Origin: Syntrophus sp. (in: bacteria)
GTDB taxonomy: Bacteria > Desulfobacterota > Syntrophorhabdia > Syntrophorhabdales > Syntrophorhabdaceae
Assembly: GCA_013824645.1 (NCBI GenBank)
Contig: PNOF01000013.1
Span: 1-52,611 of the forward strand
Direction: 5' to 3'
Length of the DNA stretch: 52,611 bases
The translations under genes and the position numbers were made by a program. The notes beneath the pieces were generated by a model. That model saw nothing but the letters and a program-made list of their open reading frames with translations, was not told where the DNA came from and made no database searches. This document shows positions 9,594 through 18,540 of the stretch, piece after piece. How positions within the stretch are numbered: the stretch's first letter is position 1; each line of letters opens with the position of its first letter.

Positions 9594-10291
9594 AATCGTG
9601 TACGTGAGGGCTTTTTGACCCGCGGGGCCTTGCCGATTGATTTCCCGGCAAATACCTTCACCAGCAGAAGACCGAAAATAAACCCGCCTATATGGGCATA
9701 CCAGGCAACACCTTCCGTGCTCGTTGAATAAACAACCTGCATAAAAAACCATATGGTTAAAAGTAACATGGCCGGAAGTTCAACAATCTTGATGAATATA
9801 ATAATGATGAGGAGTGTTTTTATCCGCGCATAGGGGTACAGAACCAGGTAAGCGCCGAGCACGCCGGATATTGCCCCGCTTGCACCGATCATGGGTATAG
9901 TTGACAACGGATCGTAAAAAACCTGGAACCCGGCAGCTATAAGACCTGAAAACACATAAAAAAGAATAAACTTCGTGTGTCCCATGGCGTCTTCAACGTT
10001 GTTGCCAAAAATCCACAGGTAGAGCATGTTTCCGGCGAGGTGAAAAAAACCGCCATGGAGAAACATAGATGTAAAAAGCGTCATAATGTTATAGGGGAGA
10101 AGATTCCACCGGGTCATGACGGAAACCATGAATTCATGGGGTACAAATCCGTAATACCCGTAGAGAGCTTCACCCGCCTGACCTTGCAAGACAAGCCCTT
10201 GCCACAGAAAAATTAATATATTTACAAAGATAAGACTCACTGTTATAATTGGTAAAGTGCGTGTAGGGACATTATCTTTAAGCGGTATCAC
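9590..10291 (-). CDS. Rhomboid-family intramembrane serine protease
   Basis: This 233-residue membrane protein has about six transmembrane segments. The catalytic Ser lies in GASGAISG (S138) and the catalytic His in WYAHIGGF (H200). HLAGNMLYLWIFG near residues 84-96 supplies the conserved loop Asn. The N-terminus MIPLKDNVPTRTLP is typical of bacterial rhomboids. Such enzymes cleave transmembrane helices of substrate proteins within the inner membrane. Its stop overlaps the start of the radical SAM gene (ATGA), and only about 60 bases separate it from the divergent galT gene. Confidence 0.92.
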   Translation of the reverse strand: MIPLKDNVPTRTLPIITVSLIFVNILIFLWQGLVLQGQAGEALYGYYGFVPHEFMVSVMTRWNLLPYNIMTLFTSMFLHGGFFHLAGNMLYLWIFGNNVEDAMGHTKFILFYVFSGLIAAGFQVFYDPLSTIPMIGASGAISGVLGAYLVLYPYARIKTLLIIIIFIKIVELPAMLLLTIWFFMQVVYSTSTEGVAWYAHIGGFIFGLLLVKVFAGKSIGKAPRVKKPSRTRL

Positions 10292-10350
10292 GGAAATATT
10301 TCATATCATGCAAAGCAAGCCATGTCAAAACATCAAAGAGGTCGTCATAT

Positions 10351-11355
10351 ATGCCTGAACTGAGAAAAGATCCCATTATTGATCGGTGGGTTATTATTTC
10401 CACAGAACGGGGTAAAAGGCCGGTTTTTTTTATTGAAGAAACACCCCCGTCAAAGTCCACCGTATGCCCTTTGTGTCCCGGCAATGAAGGTATGACACCT
10501 CCTGAGGTATACGCAGTAAGACCGCCGCCAGGCCCGAATTCTACCACTTCTGACTGGACGCTTCGGGTTGTTCCCAATAAATTTCCCGCCCTGAGAATCG
10601 AGGGTGACCTTGATAAGGAAGGCCGGGGCTTGTACGACAAGATGAACGGCATCGGGGCACACGAAGTTATTGTCGAAACACCGCACCACGGCGAGACTTT
10701 ATGGGACCTGCCAGTGGAACGTATCCAGGACGTCTTCATCGCTTACAGGGAAAGGACCCTTGATCTTTCCAGAGACCGGCGATTTAAGTACATTATGGTT
10801 TTTAAGAATCACGGGTCTGTTGCCGGTGCATCATTGGATCATTCCCATTCCCAGCTTATTGCGCTGCCAATCGTTCCGAGGCGGGTTGTGGAGGAAATGA
10901 ACGGCGGGCTCACCTATTACAAGTTTAAAGACAGGTGCATCTTCTGCGATATTATTACCCAGGAAAAAGAAGATAGTGTCCGTGTAGTCTTTGAGAATGA
11001 ACAGTTTATCGCTCTCTCGCCCTATGCGGCACGTTTCCCCTTTGAAACGTGGATATTACCGAAAAAACATGAAGCTGTTTTTGCTGATCATGATAGAAGA
11101 GACAATTATCATTCCCTTGCCGAAACCGCTTCTACAATTCTCAAAAAGTATTTCAAGGTGCTTAATGCGCCGCCGTATAATTATGTTATCCATACTGCTC
11201 CCTCGGGAAGCGGGGAAATACCCCATTACCACTGGCATATTGAATTGATTCCTCGGTTAACCAAGATGGCTGGGTTCGAGTGGGGAACGGGTTTTTATAT
11301 TAATCCTACACCGCCAGAAGAAGCAACTGTGTACCTTAAGGAAACACAACTATAG
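10351..11355 (+). CDS. galT: Galactose-1-phosphate uridylyltransferase
   Basis: This HIT-superfamily enzyme transfers UMP between UDP-glucose and galactose-1-phosphate. The 334 residues show the zinc-type Cys pair CPLCPGN (C39, C42), NKFPAL, GAHEVIVETPHH, the nucleophile motif H164-S-H166-S-Q168 (LDHSHSQL), a second Cys pair CIFC (C196, C199) and the C-terminal PHYHWHIELIPR. It is followed 8 bases later by glgA, so both probably form one operon feeding hexose phosphates to glycogen. Some homologues in anaerobes act on ADP-sugars, so the exact sugar nucleotide is not certain. Confidence 0.9.
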   Translation: MPELRKDPIIDRWVIISTERGKRPVFFIEETPPSKSTVCPLCPGNEGMTPPEVYAVRPPPGPNSTTSDWTLRVVPNKFPALRIEGDLDKEGRGLYDKMNGIGAHEVIVETPHHGETLWDLPVERIQDVFIAYRERTLDLSRDRRFKYIMVFKNHGSVAGASLDHSHSQLIALPIVPRRVVEEMNGGLTYYKFKDRCIFCDIITQEKEDSVRVVFENEQFIALSPYAARFPFETWILPKKHEAVFADHDRRDNYHSLAETASTILKKYFKVLNAPPYNYVIHTAPSGSGEIPHYHWHIELIPRLTKMAGFEWGTGFYINPTPPEEATVYLKETQL

Positions 11356-11363
11356 GGGGTAAC

Positions 11364-12821
11364 ATGAAAGTATTGATTGCGTCTCCGGAAATTTATCCTT
11401 TCGTGAAAACAGGCGGTCTTGCCGATGTCACGGGGGTGCTTCCGAAGGCCTTAAAAAAACTTGGTATTGAAGCACGGGTGATCCTCCCGAAACATAAGGG
11501 CATAGAAGAGCTTGGCTTTCCCATGAAGTATAAAAATCATAAGATCACCTGCCAGATATCGCAATCCTTTGTTGACGCTGAAATCGTTGAAACCGAGTAC
11601 GACGGGATTACAGCCTATCTTGTCGAAAAAGATGAATATTACTACAGAGACTATCTTTACAGCACCCCTGATGGTGATTACCTCGACAACGCCGAACGGT
11701 TTATATTTTTTGCAAAAAGTATTCTGGAGGCAATGAAAGTAACCGGTTTTGTGCCTGATGTGCTTCACTGCAATGACTGGGAAACAGCCCTTTCGCCCGT
11801 GTTTCTCAAGACACTCTGCAAAGATGATCCTGAACTGCAAAAAGTCGCTACACTGCTCACTATTCACAACTTAGGGTATCAGGGCATCTTCTGGCATTAC
11901 GATATGCACCTTTTGAATGTGGGCTGGGAGTATTTTACCCCGGATTGTCTCGAATTTTTCGGTCATATAAACTTTCTGAAGGGCGGCATCGTCTTTTCGG
12001 ATATTCTTAATACCGTGAGCAGACAGTATGGTAACGAAATACAAACTCCGGAATTTGGTTGCGGTCTCGACGGCATCCTGCAGACAAGGAGAAAAGACCT
12101 CTTCGGTATTGTAAACGGCATCGATTATGAGGAATGGAACCCTGATAAAGATCAGCATCTTCCGGCACGGTATAATGCCGAAAAACCGGACGACAAGAAG
12201 ATATGCAAGAGTGCCCTCCAGGAAGCTTACGGGCTGCCGCGTCAGGAAAATACCCCGCTTATCGCTACAATATCGCGCCTTGCCGATCAGAAAGGCTTTG
12301 ATCTCATTGCTTCTTCTCTGGGAGAAATATTGTCGCAGGGTACGCAGTATGTTATCCTCGGTACCGGGGAAAGGAAATATCACGACCTTTTTACCCAGTT
12401 AGCGAAAGAATTCCCGAAATCATTTGCCGTTAAGATCGCCTATGATAACAAACTGGCGCACCTTATCGAAGCGGGCGCCGACATGTTTCTCATGCCTTCT
12501 CAATACGAGCCGTGCGGCCTCAATCAGCTATACAGCCTGAAATACGGCACAATACCCATTGTCAGGGGCGTGGGCGGCCTCGAAGATACGATTATTGACT
12601 ACACAAAGTCACCCGATACTGGTACGGGCTTTAAGTTTTATGCCTATTCAAAAGAAGCTATGCTTGATGCAATTAAGAGGGCTATTGTTGTATACCAAAA
12701 TCAGGGTGCATGGCAGATCCTGGTCAAAAGATGTATGATGGAAGACTTTTCCTGGGACAAATCGGCAAGGGAATACGCGGAACTTTATAATAAAGCAATT
12801 GCAAAGCATGAATCCCGTTGA
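11364..12821 (+). CDS. glgA: Glycogen (starch) synthase, GT5 family
   Basis: This enzyme uses ADP- or UDP-glucose to extend alpha-1,4-glucan. The 485 residues begin MKVLIASPEIYPFVKTGGLADVTG, with the ADP-glucose-binding KTGGL motif at about 15-19. They continue with LHCNDWETALSPV, TIHNLGYQG, GILNGIDY-like GIVNGIDYEEWNP, ISRLADQKGFDL and the C-terminal acceptor block MFLMPSQYEPCGLNQLYSLKYG, all diagnostic of bacterial GlgA. The length fits the family. The gene starts after a ggggg ribosome site just downstream of galT, and its end overlaps the start of a histidine kinase gene. Confidence 0.95.
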   Translation: MKVLIASPEIYPFVKTGGLADVTGVLPKALKKLGIEARVILPKHKGIEELGFPMKYKNHKITCQISQSFVDAEIVETEYDGITAYLVEKDEYYYRDYLYSTPDGDYLDNAERFIFFAKSILEAMKVTGFVPDVLHCNDWETALSPVFLKTLCKDDPELQKVATLLTIHNLGYQGIFWHYDMHLLNVGWEYFTPDCLEFFGHINFLKGGIVFSDILNTVSRQYGNEIQTPEFGCGLDGILQTRRKDLFGIVNGIDYEEWNPDKDQHLPARYNAEKPDDKKICKSALQEAYGLPRQENTPLIATISRLADQKGFDLIASSLGEILSQGTQYVILGTGERKYHDLFTQLAKEFPKSFAVKIAYDNKLAHLIEAGADMFLMPSQYEPCGLNQLYSLKYGTIPIVRGVGGLEDTIIDYTKSPDTGTGFKFYAYSKEAMLDAIKRAIVVYQNQGAWQILVKRCMMEDFSWDKSAREYAELYNKAIAKHESR

Positions 12822-14544
12822 TCTCCTCGGGAAGATTATTGAAATCTCCCACTCAAACCTGGACCTGTCTTCCCGGTTAAGTGCCATACTCAACATCATT
12901 TCGCAGGATATGCAATTTGAAGAAGTCCTTGTTTATACTCTCGACAAGGATAAAAGATTGACCTGCAGATTTATGAATCCAAAGAGCATACTCTTTAAGA
13001 TGCTCAATCAGTACCGGTGTCATGTCGGCGAAGGCATCATCGGAAGCGTGGCACAAAAAAGAACACCACAATATTTTTCAATAAAGGATATCTCTCCCAG
13101 ATTCGGGTGTCTTTTTTACCCCGAGCTGGACGGGCTCCTTGAAAACTACCGTACCTTTTCGTTCCTGCCTCTTGCAGACGATAGCTACATTTACGGAGTC
13201 CTTGTTCTCTGTTCAGTATCGAAGGAATCTCTTCAGGGTCCCGAAAGGATCCTCCTGTCCATTCTCTCCCGGGAGATAGGCGGAATACTTCGTTCTTTCG
13301 AGCTTCTTCTCTCATCAAAGAAAAGGATCAGCGAGCTGGCCATGCTCTCTGAGCTTGGTAAGGTCCTCATCTCCAACGTTGAACCCCATGAACTCATTAA
13401 AAACATTGCCCTTATCATAGCAAAATCACTGAACGCAACCTTTGTAACGATTAAACTCGAGTATGTCCTGCTTAAGCTTGATTCCCAGCGATTTACCTAT
13501 GGTATTATCGATTCCTCAATCCAGGATTATATCGAACAACTGGAGCAATCGGCAGTTAAACTTCTTCGGCCTGCGTCTCTGAGAAACTCCGCCCTCGACC
13601 AGTTTGAGGGCACGTTTAAATTCACCCTCTATTCGGCGCCCATAGCCTCAAAGAACCGGGTCCTGGGAACTATTACAATTTGCGGGGAAAAAACAACCCA
13701 ACCCCATATCCTCGAAGAAGACGGTCAATACATAATAAACACCATAGCAAACTATATTTCGAGCGGATTAGAAAATACTCTTCTGAACACAAGGCTGAGA
13801 GATGTTGTCAGGGAACTCACCGATGCCCAGAAACGGCTTATTGAACAGGAAAAATTCCGGAGTCTCGGCGAGATGACGGCCAATATTGCCCACGAGATAA
13901 AAAATCCTCTTGTCATCATCGGCGGGTTTACAAAACGACTTGCAAAACGGACACACCATGAGCCTACAGAAGATAAATATATTAACATCATCCTCAAGGA
14001 GGTGGACCGTCTCGAAACGATTCTGAATGAAATTCTCAACTATGTGAGGGAGAGCCCATCTTTAGCTGATGAATGCAACATAAGCGACTTTCTTGATGAA
14101 ATTCTTTATCTTCTTTCAACAGACAATTCCTGGGAACAGATTGAGATTGCTAAAGACTTTGACCCTACTCTGCCAGCAATACCATGCGACAGCCAGCAAT
14201 TAAAGCAGGTATTCATCAATATTCTTATGAATGCCCATGAGGCAATGCAGGGCCGCGGTAAAATAACAATAACGACAAAGCTGGTTTCTTATAACAACCA
14301 ACCATTTCTCAGTGTTTCGTTAACCGATACTGGTGGCGGTATCAGCCCTGGAATTCTCGACAATGTCTTCAATCCATTTTTTACAACAAAAGAGAAGGGG
14401 ACCGGCCTTGGATTAGCCATTTCTCACAAGATCATTGCGAATCACCACGGACATATAGATGTTGAAAATATACTAGGAAAAGGGGTAACATTTACCGTAT
14501 ATCTCCCCTTAAAAAATAACAGTACGAAAGAGGAGTTTTTATGA
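12808..14544 (+). CDS. Soluble GAF-domain sensor histidine kinase
   Basis: The protein has no membrane segments. Residues about 1-175 and 185-340 form two GAF-like sensor regions (first: SNLDLSSRLSAILNIISQDM; second: HELIKNIALIIAKSLNATFV). A coiled stretch leads to HisKA with the phospho-His at H362 (ANIAHEIKNPL), then HATPase_c with the N box (ILMNAHEAMQ), DTGGGI, FFTTKEKGTGLGL. ATG 12808 overlaps the end of glgA by 14 bases; an in-frame TTG at 12799 is an alternative start. Its stop overlaps the start of the receiver gene by ATGA, so kinase and receiver are a coupled pair. The signal is unknown, though linkage to glycogen synthase hints at energy or carbon state. Confidence 0.9.
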   Translation: MNPVDLLGKIIEISHSNLDLSSRLSAILNIISQDMQFEEVLVYTLDKDKRLTCRFMNPKSILFKMLNQYRCHVGEGIIGSVAQKRTPQYFSIKDISPRFGCLFYPELDGLLENYRTFSFLPLADDSYIYGVLVLCSVSKESLQGPERILLSILSREIGGILRSFELLLSSKKRISELAMLSELGKVLISNVEPHELIKNIALIIAKSLNATFVTIKLEYVLLKLDSQRFTYGIIDSSIQDYIEQLEQSAVKLLRPASLRNSALDQFEGTFKFTLYSAPIASKNRVLGTITICGEKTTQPHILEEDGQYIINTIANYISSGLENTLLNTRLRDVVRELTDAQKRLIEQEKFRSLGEMTANIAHEIKNPLVIIGGFTKRLAKRTHHEPTEDKYINIILKEVDRLETILNEILNYVRESPSLADECNISDFLDEILYLLSTDNSWEQIEIAKDFDPTLPAIPCDSQQLKQVFINILMNAHEAMQGRGKITITTKLVSYNNQPFLSVSLTDTGGGISPGILDNVFNPFFTTKEKGTGLGLAISHKIIANHHGHIDVENILGKGVTFTVYLPLKNNSTKEEFL

Positions 14545-14903
14545 AAAATCTAAGGGTTTTGGTAGTCGACGATGAGGAAAACATAAGGCTGCTTTTTAAA
14601 GAAGAACTTGAAGACGAAGGCTATGCGGTCGAAATCGCATCCAATGGTTTAGAAGCTCTGGAAAAGCTCAAAAACTCGAATTTTGACATCGTGGTGATGG
14701 ACATAAAGATGCCCGGAATGGATGGGATACAAACCCTCAATGCGATAAAAAACACAAACAAGGATCAGCCTGTAATCCTTTGTTCCGCATATGGGGAATT
14801 CAAGCAGGACTTTTCGAGTTGGGTGTCCGATGGATATGTTGTTAAATCGGCAGATACTCGAGAATTGAAGCAAACAATAAAAAATATCCTGCATCTCCAA
14901 TAG
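14541..14903 (+). CDS. Stand-alone response-regulator receiver (Spo0F/CheY-like)
   Basis: This 120-residue protein is a single receiver domain with no output domain. It has the acidic pair VDDEE near residues 10-12, the phospho-acceptor Asp in VVMDIKMPGMDG (about residue 53), and the conserved Lys in VVKSAD near residue 104. ATG 14541 overlaps the kinase stop, so it is almost certainly the kinase's partner. Receivers without an output domain act in phosphorelays or by protein contact; no histidine phosphotransfer protein is visible nearby. Confidence 0.92.
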   Translation: MKNLRVLVVDDEENIRLLFKEELEDEGYAVEIASNGLEALEKLKNSNFDIVVMDIKMPGMDGIQTLNAIKNTNKDQPVILCSAYGEFKQDFSSWVSDGYVVKSADTRELKQTIKNILHLQ

Positions 14904-15068
14904 TTTGTAACTTGTGGAACCTTACTCCTTGCTTCCCTATTAAAGATGGCAGTGAAGGAACCGCACTATGCCGGATGATAATAATCAGAGTTATGGTTGT
15001 TTGTGCTTTATCTCCCTGTTGAGCTATGAATCGGCTATTTGTATTGTCGGGAAGCCGCTATAAAATCC

Positions 15069-15097
15069 TTGATATTACGATGAACATGAAATACTAT
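15069..15097 (+). promoter_or_regulatory. Candidate promoter of the tRNA-Ala gene
   Basis: TTGATA at 15069-15074 and TACTAT at 15092-15097 are separated by 17 bases and lie 10 bases before the tRNA 5' end. Confidence 0.5.
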
Positions 15098-15107
15098 TAC
15101 GCATACT

Positions 15108-15182
15108 GGGGGTGTAGCTCAGCGGGAGAGCACCTCGTTCGCAACGAGGGGGCCACGGGTTCAATCCCCGTCACCTCCACCA
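15108..15182 (+). tRNA. tRNA-Ala (anticodon CGC), CCA encoded
   Basis: A full cloverleaf can be folded. The acceptor stem is GGGGGTG with CACCTCC (one G-T pair), the D arm carries TAGCTCAGCGGGAGAGC, and the anticodon stem CCTCG/CGAGG holds loop TTCGCAA with anticodon CGC at 15140-15142. The T arm is ACGGG-TTCAATC-CCCGT, and the discriminator A is followed by a genome-encoded CCA (15180-15182). It reads Ala GCG codons. It is the only tRNA gene I see in the window and stands alone between signalling genes and a lipoprotein gene. Confidence 0.96.
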
Positions 15183-15353
15183 CATCAAAACTGTTTTATT
15201 TCTTCTACAAACCATGAAATTGGACCCTTTCTGACACCAGCGAACAGTTTTTTCTCTATAATTATCCAGGAAAAATGGGCACATTGGAACACCGTTGAGG
15301 AGATGCCATAATTTCAGCAGGAACTCTGATTCCATAATAAATTCCTTAAATAT

Positions 15354-15383
15354 TTGACTTTTTTCGTATTCATATCTTATAAT
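15354..15383 (+). promoter_or_regulatory. Strong promoter-like pair directly abutting a lipoprotein start codon
   Basis: TTGACT at 15354-15359 and a perfect TATAAT at 15378-15383 are 18 bases apart. The ATG at 15390 is only 7 bases after the -10 box, so the transcript would begin at or next to the start codon (leaderless). Confidence 0.55.
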
Positions 15384-15389
15384 CACTGG

Positions 15390-16640
15390 ATGCGAAAAAT
15401 TACTATTATATTATTGGCCGCAATGGTTGTGTCGTCTTGCAGTTATATACCCTTTACCAAAAAGAAGGACGAGACTGAAAAGGCAGATCAGAAAGGCACT
15501 CAGAAAAAAACAGATAAGAAACAAGCAGTCAATATAGACGAAGTGAAAGACCCGAAACCGGGTGATATTAAGATTATAGATGGTGTGGAGTATATTTACA
15601 CCCGTAACAGAAAGTTTATGTTTACTCCTTATGAACCGGAAAACGTATGGATAAGGAAAGACCAGTATTCACCAGGAATTGTTGACTCTATTGTGGAAAG
15701 GGCTGCTGCCGGTAGTAAAAAAGAAAGAAGCGCAATGGAACAGAGGATCGCCAAGCTAGAAGAAGAGTTGAAGAAGAAGAATATTGCTCCACAAATGGCT
15801 TATCCGATCCAGCTGGGCTCCTCATCGTCAGGAATGGGTTATTTACAGGGAACTTCCGCCGTTGCATTCGACTACCCTTCTCCACGCATGAAAAGGCGTG
15901 TCATCGTCCTCCTTGCCGATGACCAGACAAATTACAAAAATGAACATCTCGGAGAGCTCGCAACGAGAAGGCTTATATCGCGGCTTGAAAATACGGGCAC
16001 AATTATCTGCGTTGATCCGACGACAACAAATATAAAGGGTTCAGTTACCGATCCTGCTAACATGAAAATACTCAATGAAGTTTTTGGTATTCAGGCTGTT
16101 TTGAAAAGCACACTTTCAGATGTTTATACAAGTACTTCCAGAATAGAAGGTAAGGACGAAAAAGAGGCTTCTTTTGCTATGTCTAAACTGAGCGTCGAGA
16201 TCCTTAACACCGAAACGGGTATTCTCCTGAAGCAGCTTTCCGGCAGAAACCCGGTGTTTCTTTCCAGAGAAAAAGGTGATCTCAGTACTGAAAAAGCAAA
16301 AAATAAAGCCATAGATCTTGCTATTGAGATGATAGCCGAAGACCTCTTAAGGTCTGTTCTGTCTTTAGATTGGCACGCGCGAATAGCTTCTATTGAAGAA
16401 GGAAAGATTTATATAAATGCAGGAAGGTTATCCGGTCTGGAAAAGGGGCGGGTCCTTGAAGTGTACTCTCAAGGAGAAAAGATTATCGATTCCAAGACAA
16501 AAGCACCAATGGGAACAACTAAGGGCGCCCTTAAGGGAGAACTTGAAGTCGTTGAACTTTTTGGGGTAGATGCAAGCTGGACCAAAACCAAAAAGGGTGG
16601 CAGCTTTTCCCCTACAGATCTCGTTTACGTTAAACAATAA
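15390..16640 (+). CDS. Outer-membrane-type lipoprotein with CsgG/FlgT-like C-terminal region
   Basis: The ATG at 15390 gives 416 residues with a lipoprotein signal (MRKITIILLAAMVVSSC, lipid-modified C17). A Lys-rich linker (residues about 20-50) and a short coiled coil (about 120-145) follow. The second half contains RRVIVLLADDQTNYKNEHLG, a CsgG/TolB-N-like stress fold (ATRRLISRLENTGTIICVD), and near the end IYINAGRLSGLEKGRVLEVYSQG, which resembles the FlgT C-terminal domain. This suggests a periplasm-facing lipoprotein of the outer membrane. No partner genes adjoin it. No ribosome site precedes the ATG. Function is not assigned. Confidence 0.75.
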   Translation: MRKITIILLAAMVVSSCSYIPFTKKKDETEKADQKGTQKKTDKKQAVNIDEVKDPKPGDIKIIDGVEYIYTRNRKFMFTPYEPENVWIRKDQYSPGIVDSIVERAAAGSKKERSAMEQRIAKLEEELKKKNIAPQMAYPIQLGSSSSGMGYLQGTSAVAFDYPSPRMKRRVIVLLADDQTNYKNEHLGELATRRLISRLENTGTIICVDPTTTNIKGSVTDPANMKILNEVFGIQAVLKSTLSDVYTSTSRIEGKDEKEASFAMSKLSVEILNTETGILLKQLSGRNPVFLSREKGDLSTEKAKNKAIDLAIEMIAEDLLRSVLSLDWHARIASIEEGKIYINAGRLSGLEKGRVLEVYSQGEKIIDSKTKAPMGTTKGALKGELEVVELFGVDASWTKTKKGGSFSPTDLVYVKQ

Positions 16641-16763
16641 TAACAACCAATAATCCATCGAATGGGTCCTCTTAATAAAACCAATACGCAATTAACGTAC
16701 CGTGATTAACCGGACCCCTGATTATGAGAATAATTTTAAATTAGGTGAAGATATATGTGTCTT

Positions 16764-17324
16764 TCATTTTACGAGAGGCAGAACCTTTTTAAATTCATCT
16801 GTGCCAGCTCTTTGTAATATCTCATACATAAACATCTCCGCAGAGGTTATGATTACGCCGGCATTCCGCATGCGATCAAGGGCCACCTTGTGATTTTCCA
16901 TAAGGCGTGAAGAGGTTGCGTCGCTTACCGCGTGCACCCCGTAGAAAGGTATAGCCTGTAAGGCTGTCTGAGCAACACAGATGTGTGCTTCGACACCTGC
17001 GAGAATGAGTGTTTTTTTTCCTGTTTTCTTGATTTCTGCATCAAAATCATCACAGTAGAAACAATTAAAGTGAACCTTATGGAAAGGTTCTACGCCCTGC
17101 AATTCGTTTTTCAATACCGCCACGGTACTTCCCAGTTTTTCCTGTTCTGTGATGACAACAGGAATTCCGGTGATGCGGCAAAACTGCACAAGCTTCACGG
17201 CATTCGATACTATTTTTTCCTTTTCAGCTATGGCGGGCATCAGTTTATCTTGAATATCAATAAGGATAAGGATGCATTCTTCCCGCGATAAAAGATCATA
17301 TTTCTTATCTTTCTGAACAACCAC
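16764..17324 (-). CDS. Isochorismatase-family cysteine hydrolase
   Basis: The chosen start is GTG 17324, which sits 6 bases after a perfect aggaggtg ribosome site and gives 186 residues. A longer frame to 17411 would start inside noncoding sequence. The protein has the alpha/beta isochorismatase core with catalytic Asp in LILIDIQDKL, and the catalytic Cys in LAGVEAHICVAQTAL with the preceding cis-peptide Val-Glu. The ITEQEKLGSTV segment is typical of the YcaC/nicotinamidase-like branch. The true substrate cannot be told from sequence. It faces the lipoprotein gene tail to tail and lies 287 bases after the TerC-like gene. Confidence 0.85.
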   Translation of the reverse strand: MVVQKDKKYDLLSREECILILIDIQDKLMPAIAEKEKIVSNAVKLVQFCRITGIPVVITEQEKLGSTVAVLKNELQGVEPFHKVHFNCFYCDDFDAEIKKTGKKTLILAGVEAHICVAQTALQAIPFYGVHAVSDATSSRLMENHKVALDRMRNAGVIITSAEMFMYEILQRAGTDEFKKVLPLVK

Positions 17325-17611
17325 AGACACCTCCTGAAATAGCCCCGGCCAATAGAATGATTTTGAAAATAATATAAACCATTCTGATGAAGGTCTGTCC
17401 AGTATAAACATATTCAGACAGTGTTTTCGTTAAAGAAGGGGTTAAGCGGGCTTTTTGCATACCGTAATGCCTATGCAGCATACCAAACACCTAGGTTGTT
17501 CAGGAAATACAACAAGTTGGAAGCACTACAACGTTAACTACAGAAAAACTGGTTTCCGTACAATAAGTAAATTCTTGATTTCATTCTCTAAATCCCAACA
17601 AAACCCTTCCA

Positions 17612-18373
17612 TTACAGGATATCCCACCCGTCTACATAGAAGGGGCCTTCCGGTAATTGCTCCCCAAGAATTGGTTTTTTTGATGCTTTCCATCTCGCTA
17701 AAAGCATCCCGAAACCCAAAACGCCTGCCGCACAGAGTATCTGTATGCCATATGCTGTAAAATGACCCGGCTGTCCCAATAGTTTAATTATATAGGGATC
17801 GGCCGCTATCATCTCTCCCGCTACCCTTCCAAGGACAGCGGCGCCTATAAATAGTACAACGGGGAACCGTTCCATAAGCTTTGAAATTATACTGCTGGCA
17901 AAAATAATAATGGGTATGCTCGTGCCAAGGCCTAATACTAAAAGGGCCAGGCTACCATTGCTCGCTCCTGCAACGGCAAGCACGTTATCAACGCTCATGA
18001 TCAGGTCTGCCATGAGGATTGTCGTAATTGCTTTCCAGACGTTTACCGGTTCTCTGTTGGCATCTTTTCCTGAATCGTCTTCCATGAAAAGCTTAACGGC
18101 AATCCAGAGAATCAATATACCGCCTATAAACTTCATCAGGGGAATGTTTAGCAGTTGCGCTGCAAAAAAAGTAAGAGCGATACGAAGAAAGACGGCCATT
18201 ATGGTTCCAAAGAGTATTCCCTTTTTTTTCTGTTTCTCCGGCAGCGAGCGCACCGCCATAGCAATAACAATGGCGTTGTCTCCCGAAAGAATAATATTCA
18301 CAAAAACTATCGTAAGGAGGTTTACGATAAAATCTCCGCCGAATGACATGTTCATAATATTTGCAATCCCCAC
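17612..18373 (-). CDS. TerC/YjbE-family integral membrane protein
   Basis: This 253-residue protein has about seven transmembrane segments. The start is GTG 18373 after an aggagg site. The conserved acidic intramembrane motifs of the family are present: NIILSGDNAIVIAMAV and LIMSVDNVLAVAGAS. TerC/YjbE/Alx proteins are linked to manganese or other metal export and to tellurium resistance operons. No ter genes are nearby. A manganese-related role is the usual inference, and nothing in this window tests it. The protein ends in a hydrophilic tail (PEGPFYVDGWDIL). Confidence 0.9.
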   Translation of the reverse strand: MGIANIMNMSFGGDFIVNLLTIVFVNIILSGDNAIVIAMAVRSLPEKQKKKGILFGTIMAVFLRIALTFFAAQLLNIPLMKFIGGILILWIAVKLFMEDDSGKDANREPVNVWKAITTILMADLIMSVDNVLAVAGASNGSLALLVLGLGTSIPIIIFASSIISKLMERFPVVLFIGAAVLGRVAGEMIAADPYIIKLLGQPGHFTAYGIQILCAAGVLGFGMLLARWKASKKPILGEQLPEGPFYVDGWDIL

Positions 18374-18540
18374 AAAAACCTCCTGTTATACCTTCATCAA
18401 AATCGTATTGGTAATTATCTTGGAAAGAGTGTACCGGACCACGGGCACAAAAGGAATCAGGGATATCCTGAATTTATTGCTCTTTTTTCCTGAAATAAAA
18501 GGCGTAGAGGTAGTTTTATCGGGGAATAAACCCGAAGGAA

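Noticed and set aside
10278-10739. Minus-strand frame of 153 codons overlapping galT and the rhomboid start
   Set aside because: It is antisense to conserved GalT motifs and has no ribosome site or recognisable fold.
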